A stretch of DNA of 36,570 bases, taken from NCBI GenBank assembly GCA_003427395.1, contig BFEA01000359.1, positions 1,575,612-1,612,181 of the forward strand, in the 5' to 3' direction. The notes under the pieces are model-generated. The model searched no databases. It worked only from the letters and a program-made list of their open reading frames with translations, and was not told the DNA's origin. The position numbers and the translations under genes are program-made. This document shows positions 11,065 to 20,458 of this stretch, piece after piece (positions within the stretch are counted from its first letter, which is position 1; every line of letters starts with the position of its first letter). The stretch comes from Chara braunii (lineage: Eukaryota; Streptophyta; Charophyceae; Charales; Characeae).

Positions 11065-11778
11065 CTAAGGGATGGATGTAGAGATGGGAGCCGCAAAGAT
11101 GGCGGAAGGTTCAGGGGGATTGGGCTCCAGAGAGATGAGCTCAACCTCAGGACAAAGTGGATCATAGCGAAGAAGATCCATGACGTTTACTGAATAGAAT
11201 GTGACGTCCTCCTGTCGTATGAAGTGAGCAAACTGATGAGGAAAAGTGAAGGCGATGTCGGGGTGGGACCCACAGGAACGAGGGTCCTGGGGAGGTAGGT
11301 CGGGAGGAGTGTCGGCCATGGTTCCAATGAAGGGGACTCGATGGGTCTGACCACACTTCGTTTTGAGAACGAGTGTCTCGGTCGCCCATTCGGCCTCTGT
11401 GCCACTGAACCAGCGAGACCAGGGAGTGCCAAGGATAAAGTTGTACCTAGTCTCCGACACGTCGAAGTATGCAGAGGAATGGTAACACCGAGGAGCCTGG
11501 GTACTATCCGGTGGCAAAAGGGTGAGGGAAAAGTGGAGGTTGGGGACTGTCTGATCGAAGAAGCGTTGCGTCTTGTTATCTCTAAGGGTAATGGAGATAG
11601 GAGACCGAGACCCGGAGGTAGCTAAACGAGCTTCCTCAACCACACGAGGGTGAACGAAGTCTCCCTGCGAGCCGGAGTCCCATAAAGCGCGGTACACCCT
11701 CATCGATGTCCCCAAGCGGATAAGAATAATGGGGAGGGTGAGATCAGGGTCAGAGGGCAGAGTAAGACGATGACGCAA
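11065..11778 (-). pseudogene. Element B retropepsin-like aspartic protease
   Basis: The protease that matures the gag-pol polyprotein. It shows RALWDSGSQGDFVHPRVV, with the catalytic D-S-G intact, and later YNFILGTPWSRWF, the usual ILGxPW strand. The 237-codon frame is open across the domain, so it is the least damaged part of B. A stop at 11065 separates it from the RT linker. To the right an additional stop near 11808 separates it from gag. Confidence 0.82.
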
Positions 11779-11807
11779 ATGATGTTTACCTATCTCGTGA
11801 GTCGCTC

Positions 11808-14178
11808 CTAACGAGCCTGAAGAATGCTCAAGTCCAGGAGGGATGACACAACCTCATCGCGAGTCGCCAGCTGAGCACTACGGGTTGTGCGAATGGCGCG
11901 ACGCGTTGGAAGTCTCGGAGGGGAAGGACTAGATGAGGCGGTTTGCTGTGGGGCAGACGGTACCTCGACAGACAGCGGGGCAGAGGGAACTATGTATGTC
12001 GTGTCCTGAGGATCCTCTGGTGGGGTAGCCAAAGGGGCAAACCGTGACTCGGTGGTCGGGAAACCGGCTACGTGCGAGGCCTCAGCGGTACACTGCATCG
12101 TGGCTAGCTGAATCGGGTTGACCGGGCAGGGCCGGAGGGGGACTGAGATCAGCGCTAACGAGAAATGTCAACATAGTGTTGATCGAGGGCATCATGTAAT
12201 GGACACCGTGAGGAGGTGTGTCCATCCTGGCGGCAAGGAAGGCAACCGCGACGGGCCTCGAGGGTGGCACGCTCCTCAGGGGATAGAGCTTCGCGAGGAG
12301 GGAAGAAACCCTGCGGGAGGTCTATCTGAGGGACCGCGGATGTGCGGGCGCCAACCTGAGCAACCCGATTGCGCACACGACCCATGGCGGACATCGCCAT
12401 CTGTAGGCGCTCGACCACCGGGACAGTGTCGTCATCCAAGCTCAGGGGTGTCCCCAAAGGTAGGGTCGAGCTTGATTGAGGCGTCCTCGCCATACTCGAG
12501 AGAACTGTAGCGCCGAGAGAATGGCGCTCTAGGTCGAGCAGGTCGGCGAAAGCGGCCGGCGAAAGAGGATTGACCGCGAGTAGCACCGCGTGACCGGGTG
12601 GCGGCGGCGGTGGATCGCAAAGAAGGTGGGGCGTCGAAGAAGCGACTCCGCATCTTCTGGTATTGTCAAGCAGCCTCGGAGGCCTGCTTTGAGGAGGCGA
12701 AGCTCTATCGCCAGAGCTCGATGCGGTAGTCAGTCGAAAAACTGACTACGAACCCGTTGGTCCAAAGGACCTCAAGTCGGAGTGTCTCATCACAAATTAG
12801 ACGGGCGTCTTGAAACACTTTGATGTGACGCTCAAGGTCTGTTGGTGCGGAAAACCCGCGCCACTGCATCTGTGTGACCCGATCTAAGGCATCGATCACA
12901 TCATGGAGAGTGTCATAGAGGTCATGAAGGAACGCGGTGAAATCCGCGAGAGTGGGAGCCTCACCCGAACGAGTACGATGGGTATAATAGTTCTCTCATG
13001 CGGAGAACGAGCTGCCTCACAATTTAGTTGCGAGCAAAGAGCACCACAAGTTCTGACTAGTGCTGGTCAGTGTCAGCACACGTGTGGCAGCCTACAACCA
13101 GTGCAACACACGAAGTGTACCATCGTAGTCGGGTATATCTGACAGGCGCACAAGGGTGGGACCACTGTACTGACAGCGAGGGGAGACGGGTTGATGGGCT
13201 TGCACTGCGACGACAGATGTCGAGGCCGGTGCAGGGGTAGAAGTGGTGGCAAGATGTGAGCCGGGGCTTCTGGTGGAAGGTCTAGCAGAGGTGGAGGCAA
13301 CTGCCGCAGCCAGCTGTGACGGAGTGGAGAGGTAGGAGGGTAGAGGGGGCAGAGTCGGTCAAGGGAAACGAGCCGGCAAGACAGAGGTGGGAGAGGCAGT
13401 GTAAAAAGAAGGGTGAGCAGTCTGTGAAGGGTGAGGCTGTCTCAAGGAGAGAATCTCCGCCTGGAGCTGCGTGATGGTGGCCTGCAAAGTAGCCACTTGC
13501 TGGGTGCACGGGGTCGGAGGTGGAGGAGGTGGAGAGGGTACCCTAGCGGAAAAAGGAGTAACGAACTGCAGGGAACCCTGGGGTGGGAGTAAGGAGAGGA
13601 TGGGAGGAGGGAGGACTCCGGTCCGTAGTGTCGGGATCGAAGCGGGAAGCTGGGAAGCGACACCGGGATGAGTAGATGAAACTATCTGGTCAGATACCGG
13701 TATCTGGGCAAGACGATAGTGGTCGAAATGGCAGAGGCGACAGGGTCCGACGGGTGTGACGCAACAGATGGTATAGGCTGAGCGGCGGCAACCCTCACCA
13801 TCACGGAGGGGAGTATTGAGCCTGACCCGCGGAGGAGGACGAACCACCACGTCTTCGTCTCCGGAGTCTTGGATAACCGGACTCTGAGCTGGTAGGGGAT
13901 GGAGTCTGAGAGCAGTGAGGAGAGCGATGAGGAGAACCCTTGAGGCCGTGAACTTCAAGGGCGAGCGCATTTACTTGCCTCTCCAAGGGTGCAAGCGCAT
14001 CAAGGCGCGCTTGCAGAGGTGCAAGGAGGGACACAAGAACAGCGCGAAGGTCCGTGGGCTCCATAAAGTGCTGACCCTGGACCGTTGGGTGGGTGGGCGC
14101 CTGAGAGACGGAGGGCACCACGACGATCTCCTCAGCTGTAGCCCCGTTCGTGGGTAGTGGACGCATGGTGGTAAACAT
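11808..14178 (-). pseudogene. Element B gag, multiply broken
   Basis: Assembled by position from several open pieces. The right end starts at 14178 (MFTTMRPLPTNG), with a short heptad-like stretch (LQARLDALAPLERQVNALALEV). Then comes a Ser/Pro-rich region with an additional coiled-coil piece (QVATLQATITQLQAEIL, near 13450-13500). A gag-core-like part lies near 12705-13170 (FLHDLYDTLHDVIDALDRVTQMQW). A CCHC knuckle CLPCRQDGHTSSRC sits at 12203-12244 with canonical spacing, and a Ser/Pro tail runs to 11808. Stops occur near 13360, 13085, 12704 and elsewhere. The start at 14178 is only the first Met of an open piece. Confidence 0.72.
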
Positions 14179-14565
14179 GGCGGGAGGTGGAGAAAGAGGT
14201 GGGGAAGGGGATGGGTTATGGCGTGGGAATAAGGGACCAGAGAGGGAGGGGGCCGCGGGAGCGGAGTGGGTAGCGCGTGAGATGGTGGCATGAATCTGGT
14301 CGAAGGGAAAGGAGTCGTTCAGGTACAGGGTGCCTGGCGAGAGGAGGCAGGAGAGGAGGGGGGCTAGGAGAACCCTAAATCTTAGAAAAACCCTAAGAAA
14401 ACCCTAACCGGAGTTTTGGTTGTTAGGGTAGGATAAAAATAGCCACCTTGGAGGGGAGGGGGAAAGAGAAATAAATAAACGATGAAATTTCGAGATAAAA
14501 ATAAAAATAAATAAATAATAACAATAGTTCAACATGTGAAGAGAGAAAGAATATTTATTTTTTTG

Positions 14566-14727
14566 AAATTTTCGGCAGCATTTCGTTACCCCCATGGGGT
14601 GGAAGTGTGTCGGCAAAAGATATGACTAAGTAAGATGGGAGAGAGCAGGGAGAAAAGAGAAAATTTTGGCAGCACTTCATTACCCCCACGGGGTCAAAAT
14701 GTGCGCCGAGAGCTGAAATAACTAAGT
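14566..14727. repeat. Pair of ~65-bp direct repeats with a small palindrome
   Basis: Unit one (14566-14631) and unit two (14662-14727) share GGCAGCA, TTACCCCCAYGGGGT and a following ACTAAGT. The ACCCC-CAY-GGGGT core is itself a short inverted repeat. Two homologous hairpins about 95 bases apart therefore lie in the leader. Confidence 0.7.
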
Positions 14728-14749
14728 CCTGAACAGATATAGAGGTGCC

Positions 14750-15420
14750 GCAGAAAAATTCAAAATTTCAAGAAAAATAAAAATAAAAATAAAATACCGA
14801 AAAAGGGGAGGGAATAAGAATTTTTGGAGAAAAAGAAAACACAATTTAAATCAAAGAGAAAGATAAAAGAAGAAAAACAAAAAAAAATGAAGTTCCGGGG
14901 GGGGGGGGNNNNNNNNNNNNNNNNNNNNNNNNNNNNNNNNNNNNNNNNNNNNNNNNNNNNNNNNNNNNNNNNNNNNNNNAAGATTGAAGTGGTAGGTGAG
15001 GGAGACGATGGGGTTGTAGTTGGGGGAAGAAAGGAGGAGAGGAGGGTGAGAGAATGAGAGAGAAAGCTATGGAAAAGGTGAAGAAAAGAGAGAGATTAAT
15101 AAAAGACGGTGAGTGGCGAAAGAGGAGAGAAAAAGATGGTGGGAGATGAGTGAAGAGGGAGAGGCATGAGAGAATAATGGGAAGGAGAGAAGAGAAGTAG
15201 GGAAAAGAAGAAAGGAGAGTGAGGTTAGGGAATGAGAGAGTAGAACATATGGTAGTGGGTGGCGAAAGAGGGAAGGGGATGAGAGATTAGTGGGGAAAAG
15301 AGGTGAGAAGAGTGAGAAAAAATGATGGATGAGTGGTGGGGAGAGAAAAACGAAGGTCAGATGATGAAGGGGAGAGAGGGAAAAGGGAGGGGAAAAATGG
15401 ATTAGTGATGAGAAAGGTAA
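14750..15420. repeat. Purine-rich low-complexity tract
   Basis: Almost all A and G on the plus strand, with repeated GAGAGA, GGTGAG and AGGAAAAG-like words. Its complement gives a false Ser/Leu/Pro-rich frame. It is interrupted by poly-G and the N gap. Confidence 0.8.
14909..14979. other. Assembly gap (71 N)
   Basis: A run of N preceded by a poly-G run, consistent with sequencing failure in a homopolymer. The true length is unknown. Confidence 0.95.
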
Positions 15421-15421
15421 T

Positions 15422-16066
15422 ACCCAACTCTTGGGTGACCAGGAGTAGAAGATTTCACCAAGATCAACAAGATCTTGGCCTTCACACACCCCTTTGGAGA
15501 AGGAGTCTTCAAGGTGGTGATGAAGTGCTGCTACAGCAGTTTAATCTGATCTGGAGGATCAGATATGCTGATGAACAAACACTGTCTGGGGCTGGCTGAG
15601 ATCTTGATCAGCCACTCACTTCCACTGTAATGCAGCCCCCTAGCTAGAGGGGGTCTTCAAAAATCCTCAACAAGCTGCCACGTGGCACTTTTGGAGATGG
15701 TCACGGGCCAAGAGAGGAGAGGTAGAGTGCAAACACTCTTTTGCCAATAACTTCTCACCCACTAGGTGAGATTTGGCAAAAGAGGACTTGTTGGAAAGCT
15801 TTTTGAAAGCCGCTTCCAACGAGATAAGGCGCAGCATCAGCCACTGCCTGCAGTAATAGCGCTCGTTGAAAAAACGAGCGCGGGTGGTTTTGGGAGCTTC
15901 AAAAAAACAATTGGGATCTTTAAAAGATCGTAGCTCCTCAACCACCAAACAGAATTAAGCCATCTATAGCATGTTGGAAGCGGCTCGTCGAAAGCTTTCC
16001 AACAAGCTAAAGAACAATAAATTTGGTTCACCGGTGCAAACGTTACGATCGAAAGAGTGCACCGGT
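15422..16066. other. Dense array of perfect hairpins in the leader of B
   Basis: Inverted repeats found by eye: 15422-15436 (ACCCAA/TTGGGT); 15458-15478 (CCAAGATC/GATCTTGG); 15544-15564 (ATCTGATC/GATCAGAT); 15593-15614 (TGGCTGA/TCAGCCA); 15636-15653 (CCCCCT/AGGGGG); 15676-15687 (TGCCACGTGGCA); 15736-15784 (12-bp perfect outer stem plus 7-bp inner stem). Then 15787-15820 pairs with 15973-16006 (about 29 of 34). Inside it lie 15859-15881 (GCGCTCGTT/AACGAGCGC), 15883-15898 with 15932-15946, and 15915-15929 (GATCTT/AAGATC). Last is 16030-16038 with 16058-16066 (ACCGGTGCA/TGCACCGGT). Function is unknown; packaging, dimerisation or a captured foldback element are possibilities. Confidence 0.8.
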
Positions 16067-16186
16067 ATCATTACCAAAACAAAGTGGCAAGCTTTTTCTT
16101 TTCTTTTCTTTTTTCTTTTTTTTGCTCAAGCCGCATGGCAACTGGTAGGTGGAGTGGGTGGGGGAGGGGAGCGGGGAGGAAAGCCC

Positions 16187-16198
16187 GCTCTGATACCA
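16187..16198 (-). other. Element B primer binding site for initiator tRNA-Met
   Basis: Minus strand reads TGGTATCAGAGC, one base from the LTR end. This is the plant-type initiator-Met primer site used to start minus-strand DNA synthesis. It fixes the right LTR as the 5' LTR. Confidence 0.92.
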
Positions 16199-16199
16199 A

Positions 16200-16557
16200 T
16201 GTGACGGACCCGCTGGGATGGCGGTTTGCCAGGATCAAGACGAAGGGATGAGGATAGAGGAGATGGAGATGTAACTGGAAGGGACAACGCAACTCCAACG
16301 CAGACTCAACATGCACATACTCCAAATTGTGCAAATGAAGAATGCTCCAAGAAACAGACTGCAATTGGGGTACCCCAGCGGATTGACTGGACTAGACTGG
16401 ATTGGCCTGGTACCGATAGTGGTACCGGGCAAGACTGGACTGGACTGAAACAACACATGGTCTGTGGGGTCAGGCCACGACCTGGTCCCATAGGCCGAAC
16501 AGGCAAATAGTCTGGTAGACCCTGGCTGTAGGCCAGGGGAAATAGAGGCCCGCTGCA
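16200..16557 (-). repeat. Element B 5' LTR
   Basis: 358 bp, TGTGACGG to GCTGCA, partner of 6275-6635. It is followed by TTGAC (16558-16562), the right target duplication. Promoter and start site are presumably here but I cannot place them. Confidence 0.9.
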
Positions 16558-17231
16558 TTGACTTTCCCCTTAACAAGTCTAGTAATTGTCTGAATCGCGG
16601 CGGTGTTACTGTCAATCTTCAGTTCGAGATGTGCGAGGTAAGGCATCAAATCATCCAAAACAGATTCAAGGTCAGAATCTGTTCCCTCGAAGTGAAACCG
16701 CTGTCTGATTTTACTCACTTTTCTCTATTGCTGTTCTTTCTCTATCTTCATTGTCCAATATTTTTCTTTTTTTTCTCTGCATTCAAGGTTTCTTCCAATT
16801 GCTTGATGTTCGCCATCATTATCTCTTCAGACAATTTTGCTTATTTCTTCTCTCCACTTCTTTCTCCTTCCTCTTCTTTTCTTTTGGCCCCTCTATTGGC
16901 TATCTCCGTCAGTTGACCAATCATAAATTTATCCAGAGTTTATCGGCTCTGAATAATGGTCTGCTGTACATGCGTACCGACTTCCATCATTTGAACAGCC
17001 GTGTCAGCCTGCTCAAGTTCGCATTTTGCTGCTCGCAAGATTGAACAGGCTGCGCATGTGTTGTTCAACATTGGCTCCAGCATCATGTAAATCGGCTACT
17101 TGAATTTTGCCCTGGGTTTTCAATTCACCACCTTCCTCATTAGCGAAGAAGGTGATGGAAACAGCGAAGAGGAAAAGAGGGATGAAGAGAGTCAAGACAG
17201 AGAGGGGCAAAAAATTCCAGAGGTAAGACAT
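16558..17231 (-). pseudogene. Element A gag, N-terminal part
   Basis: Continuation of the gag at 4902-6274. The piece at 16558-16718 reads MSKIRQRFHFEGTDSD and LKIDSNTAAIQTITRLVKGKV, running into the insertion site. Further right, two stops interrupt a coiled-coil-like region (SEEIMMANIKQLEETLNAEKK) that parallels element C (SVEIMEENVRQLENTLREERR). The right-most piece (17013-17231) starts MSYLWNFLPLSVLTLF, about 30 mostly hydrophobic residues, followed by NEEGGELKTQGK. That looks like a signal or membrane segment and is not seen in the retained part of C. The start at 17231 is inferred from the open piece only. Confidence 0.65.
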
Positions 17232-18278
17232 TTTCGCAATGTGTGTCTGACGCGCAATAAATAATTACAAGACAATAATAAATTCCATGGCCACACTCCG
17301 TTAATTTCGCAATTTCTACACCAAGAAATAAATAAACAAAAATAAAGAAGGAACAAACTGCAATTTACTCCTATTTCTAACTTATGTTGTCCGTCTGTGT
17401 GATGACGTCCTAATCAGAGTACACAGGCACCGCAGCCACGACCAGTGTGATAAAGACACAACAACGCAGGTGAGTATGCAAGACAACCACAGAACAACCA
17501 AGACAAGTGATTAGAGTCAGCCAACAACAACAATCAATCAATCGTCAACAACTCATCCTCTTCTTGACAGTCACACTGTGAATGCCAATGCATTCAGACA
17601 CAAGAGCCGACGCGTGGCACTCCAACCAATCGTGATGCTGTACCGCCCGCCAGCACACAAGTGCAAGTGTCAACCTCTCACCACGCCAGCACACAGTCTG
17701 CCACGTGTCACCCCTAAAAGACCAACACAGCAGCTCCGCGGAGTCTGCCACGTTAGCATCAATGGCCAGCGGGGCCGTCGGGTGGGATGCCACATCAGCA
17801 ATGTGCGAACTGCCAACTCATCCACAACTGGTATGCCACGTCAGATTGAAGTACCGCTGAAATATGGGGTGCCACGTCAGCGGGAAAGTACTGACACACG
17901 TGCGTGCCGCGTTAGACAATACCCTGCCAATCCTAGGATGCCACGTAGGCAGTGCGCCACGTCAGCAGTCTCAATACCCACTCTCTCTCTCTCTCTCTCT
18001 CTTTCACCAACGCCATGTCAGCTTGCAGTCGACGATGCTTTCGCCGGTATCTGATCGCCAAGTCAGCAACAAAGCGCTATGTAAGCAATGTCGCCGACTT
18101 CACTTCAACAGGTCCATGTCATCATCTTCAAGCGATAATGCACGTGTGCGGCTATCAATGTCTAGATCGCGATAATAATCGCGCGCGTCTATAGACGCGA
18201 TTCCTTCCAACGCGTGGCACCTCCCACTTACCTGAACGCCATGTGGCCCCTGACAGCAGATCGCAACGAAGAAGGTAC
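17232..18278 (-). other. Element A 5' leader
   Basis: About 1 kb between gag and the primer site, no credible gene. The part at about 17690-18025 carries many variants of GCCACGTCAGC (for example at 17751, 17866, 17940 and 17956 onward), reading GCTGACGTGGC in element orientation. A (CT)n run lies at about 17981-18003. The part at 17232-17570 is AT-rich and featureless. Confidence 0.7.
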
Positions 18279-18290
18279 GCTCTGATACCA
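18279..18290 (-). other. Element A primer binding site for initiator tRNA-Met
   Basis: Minus strand reads TGGTATCAGAGC, three bases inside the LTR that begins TGTAATG at 18294. It identifies 18294-19303 as the 5' LTR. Confidence 0.92.
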
Positions 18291-18293
18291 AAT

Positions 18294-19303
18294 TGTAATG
18301 AACCTAGTCTGAAAGATACTCATCAGATGTCGAAGTACAAGAAATCTCAACACTGAACAATGTCTCCAATAATCATGAATGTGATCTCTGATACAGTGTC
18401 TCGTAACCAATAGACGAAGAGAGGAAAGGGGGGTTAGATAAATTAGAAGGTGGAAGAGATGGTATCAATCAATGACCACACAGATAGTAGCCCAACATTC
18501 CCTCTCCTTCTTCGGGATTCCCCTCCCCTCCACGTTAGTAAGCAGTCCAATAACAAGCCTGACAGGTTCTGATCACATCAATATGCCACGTGGCACAGTT
18601 CTCCCGCGAAGACGTTCAACGACGTACACTATCAACATCACCAGCAGGTAAGTATCCTCCCTCTCTCAATCCTCCACATATCCCGATCTCCCTCCTTGTC
18701 GCATCCAACTCAACATTGGAGACAGTATGGCCAATGCCACGTCAGCTAGGAAGACAGCGTGGTTTGCGCCACGTCAGCAGAGTCGAAGACAACGTGGCCT
18801 TGCGCCACGTCTGCAGAGGTTGGCGCCGAAGCAGGAAGGCGCCAGCATGCAGCAACAGTCTCGCGTCATCGTCCACAATGCCAGCGTACAGCCGGCGTCT
18901 AGCCAGCATCCAACTAGCATAGCAAGACTGAATGTTGACTCCCTGGAGGCATGGTCTTATGTAGCATTTGATCGGGTTGACCTTCCTCAGGTCTCCCACC
19001 CACGGTGGCTCAGATTGACTCATAGCCGACGGCCTGGATCCCATACAGTTGCAGACTCCCACTTGACCTGAATGTTGTCTTGGTATTTGCATACAAACAA
19101 GTGCGTGTGTCTGACCGACGGCCTGAGCTCGGTACATGGTGACTTTGACTGAGGGTTGTGTACAATTGACGTTTGGTAAACTGTCTCGCGTAGGGGCCCT
19201 GAATCCACACATTTGGGGTCCTGCCTCTACGTAATGCGCCCTAGTCCGACGCCGGACTGGGGCCCTTAGACAGGTTACGAGGCATAACGAATGGGTTATT
19301 GCA
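18294..19303 (-). repeat. Element A 5' LTR
   Basis: 1010 bp, TGTAATGAACC to GGGTTATTGCA, partner of 471-1489. Several CCACGTCAGC/ACGTGGC motifs occupy 18725-18815. A hairpin AGTCCG-ACGC-CGGACT-like segment at 19243-19258 corresponds to the perfect palindrome at 1429-1444 of the other LTR. CTTT follows at 19304-19307, then the LTR of C. Confidence 0.9.
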
Positions 19304-19307
19304 CTTT
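19304..19307. repeat. CTTT junction between elements A and C
   Basis: The same four bases lie left of A (467-470) and directly left of the C LTR. Best read as the right target duplication of A, which then inserted exactly at the left edge of C. Confidence 0.55.
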
Positions 19308-20405
19308 TGTAATGAACCCAGACTGGAAGATACTCATCAGACGTCGAATTACAAGTAGTCTCAGATCTATACAATATCTCCAGTTAACGTGAAAGTGGTA
19401 TCTGATACAATATCTCGTTATCAATAGACGAAGAGAGTGGAGGGGGAATAGACAGAGGAGAGGGTGGAAAAGATCATCAGTGACCACTAAAGAGCAACAC
19501 AATCAATTCCCACTCCTTCTCCGGGCTTCCTCTCCTTCCACGTCATCAATCAAGAAACAATAACAAGTCTGATAAATCCTGATCACTTAGAAGTGCCACG
19601 TAGCACTATTCTCCCATGGAGACAATGAAGATAACCAGCAACGTACAATATCGATGTCAGCCTCAAGCAAGTACCCCGTCCCTCAATCATCCATAGATCC
19701 CGACCTCCCTCCTTGTCGCAACCAGTCACCTCATGTAGACAACGTGGCCAATACAACGTCAGCAGTAGAGACAGGTGGCATGCGCCACATCAACAATGAA
19801 GACATGTGGCAACGCCACATCAGCAATGCAATGAAGACAGGTGACAACGCCACATCAACAATGTAGACAAGTGGCATGCGCCACATCAGCAATGCCTGAC
19901 GCACATAATAGAAGGCGCCAGCATGCCACCATAGTCCCGCGTCGGCGTCCACAGTGCTAGCGCACAGCCAGCATCGCGCTAGTGTCAAGCCAGCGACCAG
20001 CCAGAGTCAAGCCCGCGTCGAGGCATTATAGCAAGACTGAATGCTGACCACCCGAAGACCAAGCCTTGTGTAGTATTTGACGAGGCTGTCTGGCCTCAGG
20101 TCTCCTTCCCACAGTTGTATAGATTGACTCACAATCGAGGGCTTGGATTGTGGACAATTGCAAACTTCCCCTTGGTCCTGATGCTGCCTGGGTACCTGCA
20201 TACAAACAAGTGTGTGTGTCCGATCGACGGCCTGGGCTGGGTATACTTTGACTTTGACTGTTGGGTGTCCGACACTTTAGTCAATTGTCACTCGTTCAGA
20301 TCATGAATCTTTACGTGGGGCTCTTTTCCCCCTTCAGCCTGGGTCTGAGTGCGGCCTGGCAAGGCCCTCAGACATTCCACGAGGCATACTACTTGGGTTA
20401 TTGCA
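19308..20405 (-). repeat. Element C 3' LTR
   Basis: 1098 bp, TGTAATGAACCC to TTGCA, a diverged relative of the A LTRs. It is longer partly because of a tandem array at 19735-19893. Near the right end a hairpin GTCTGAG/CTCAGAC (20343-20349 with 20367-20373) occupies the same place as the palindromes of the A LTRs. Confidence 0.85.
19735..19893. repeat. Tandem repeat array in the C LTR, about five units of 30-35 bp
   Basis: Units start G(A/T)AGACA and contain GTGGC, a short spacer, then GCCACATCA(A/G)CAAT; starts near 19735, 19765, 19798, 19833 and 19863. Each unit can form a GTGGC/GCCAC hairpin. The A LTRs have only two or three related units. Confidence 0.75.
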
Positions 20406-20458
20406 TTCCTGCCGGCCTAATTTTCGAGTTCCATCACAGAAAAGACATCAATTTCCCT

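Larger units (their letters stand above)
14179..16186 (-). other. Element B long 5' leader
   Basis: About 2 kb without a credible gene. From the PBS inward it holds: a purine/pyrimidine-skewed tract beside the PBS (16085-16190), the hairpin array (15422-16066), a purine-rich low-complexity run (about 14750-15420), an assembly gap (14909-14979) and a pair of direct repeats (about 14566-14727). Open frames here come from skewed composition. Confidence 0.7.
6275..16557 (-). mobile_element. Element B: Ty3/gypsy chromodomain retrotransposon nested in the gag of A
   Basis: About 10.3 kb between two ~360 bp direct LTRs that begin TGTGACGGACCCG and end GCA. The primer site beside the right LTR shows minus-strand orientation. 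Removing 6275-16557 and one duplication rejoins the gag frame of A: the part right of 16557 encodes KIDSNTAAIQTITRL and the part left of 6275 encodes MIEEKAKG. The aligned gag of element C is continuous there (MKDAMK and EEE linker). The coding region spans about 7946-14178, with a long 3' untranslated part and a long structured leader. LTR divergence by hand is about 9-10 percent. Confidence 0.92.
471..19303 (-). mobile_element. Element A: Ty3/gypsy chromodomain LTR retrotransposon, interrupted by element B
   Basis: Related LTRs lie at 471-1489 and 18294-19303 in the same orientation. An initiator-Met primer site (18279-18290) is beside the right LTR, so the element reads on the minus strand with its 5' LTR at the right. 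Internal order is gag, protease, RT, RNase H, integrase, chromodomain, as in Ty3/gypsy elements. Element B occupies 6275-16557, splitting gag; without it A is about 8.5 kb. The flanks on both sides are CTTT. Counting by hand over about 370 bases, the two LTRs differ at roughly 9 percent of positions. All coding modules are broken, so it could not move by itself. Confidence 0.9.

Noticed and set aside
14881-14908. Poly-G as a G-quadruplex signal
   Set aside because: It borders an assembly gap and may be a sequencing artefact.
15067-15489. Minus-strand frame rich in Ser, Leu, Phe and Pro
   Set aside because: Purely the complement of a purine-rich low-complexity tract.
15568-15574. CTGATGA, a hammerhead ribozyme core word
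   Set aside because: No GAAA core and third stem in the required positions nearby; it is also on the strand opposite to element B transcription.
16187-16198. tRNA gene
   Set aside because: Only the 12-base primer match is present, without a cloverleaf; the same applies to 18279-18290.
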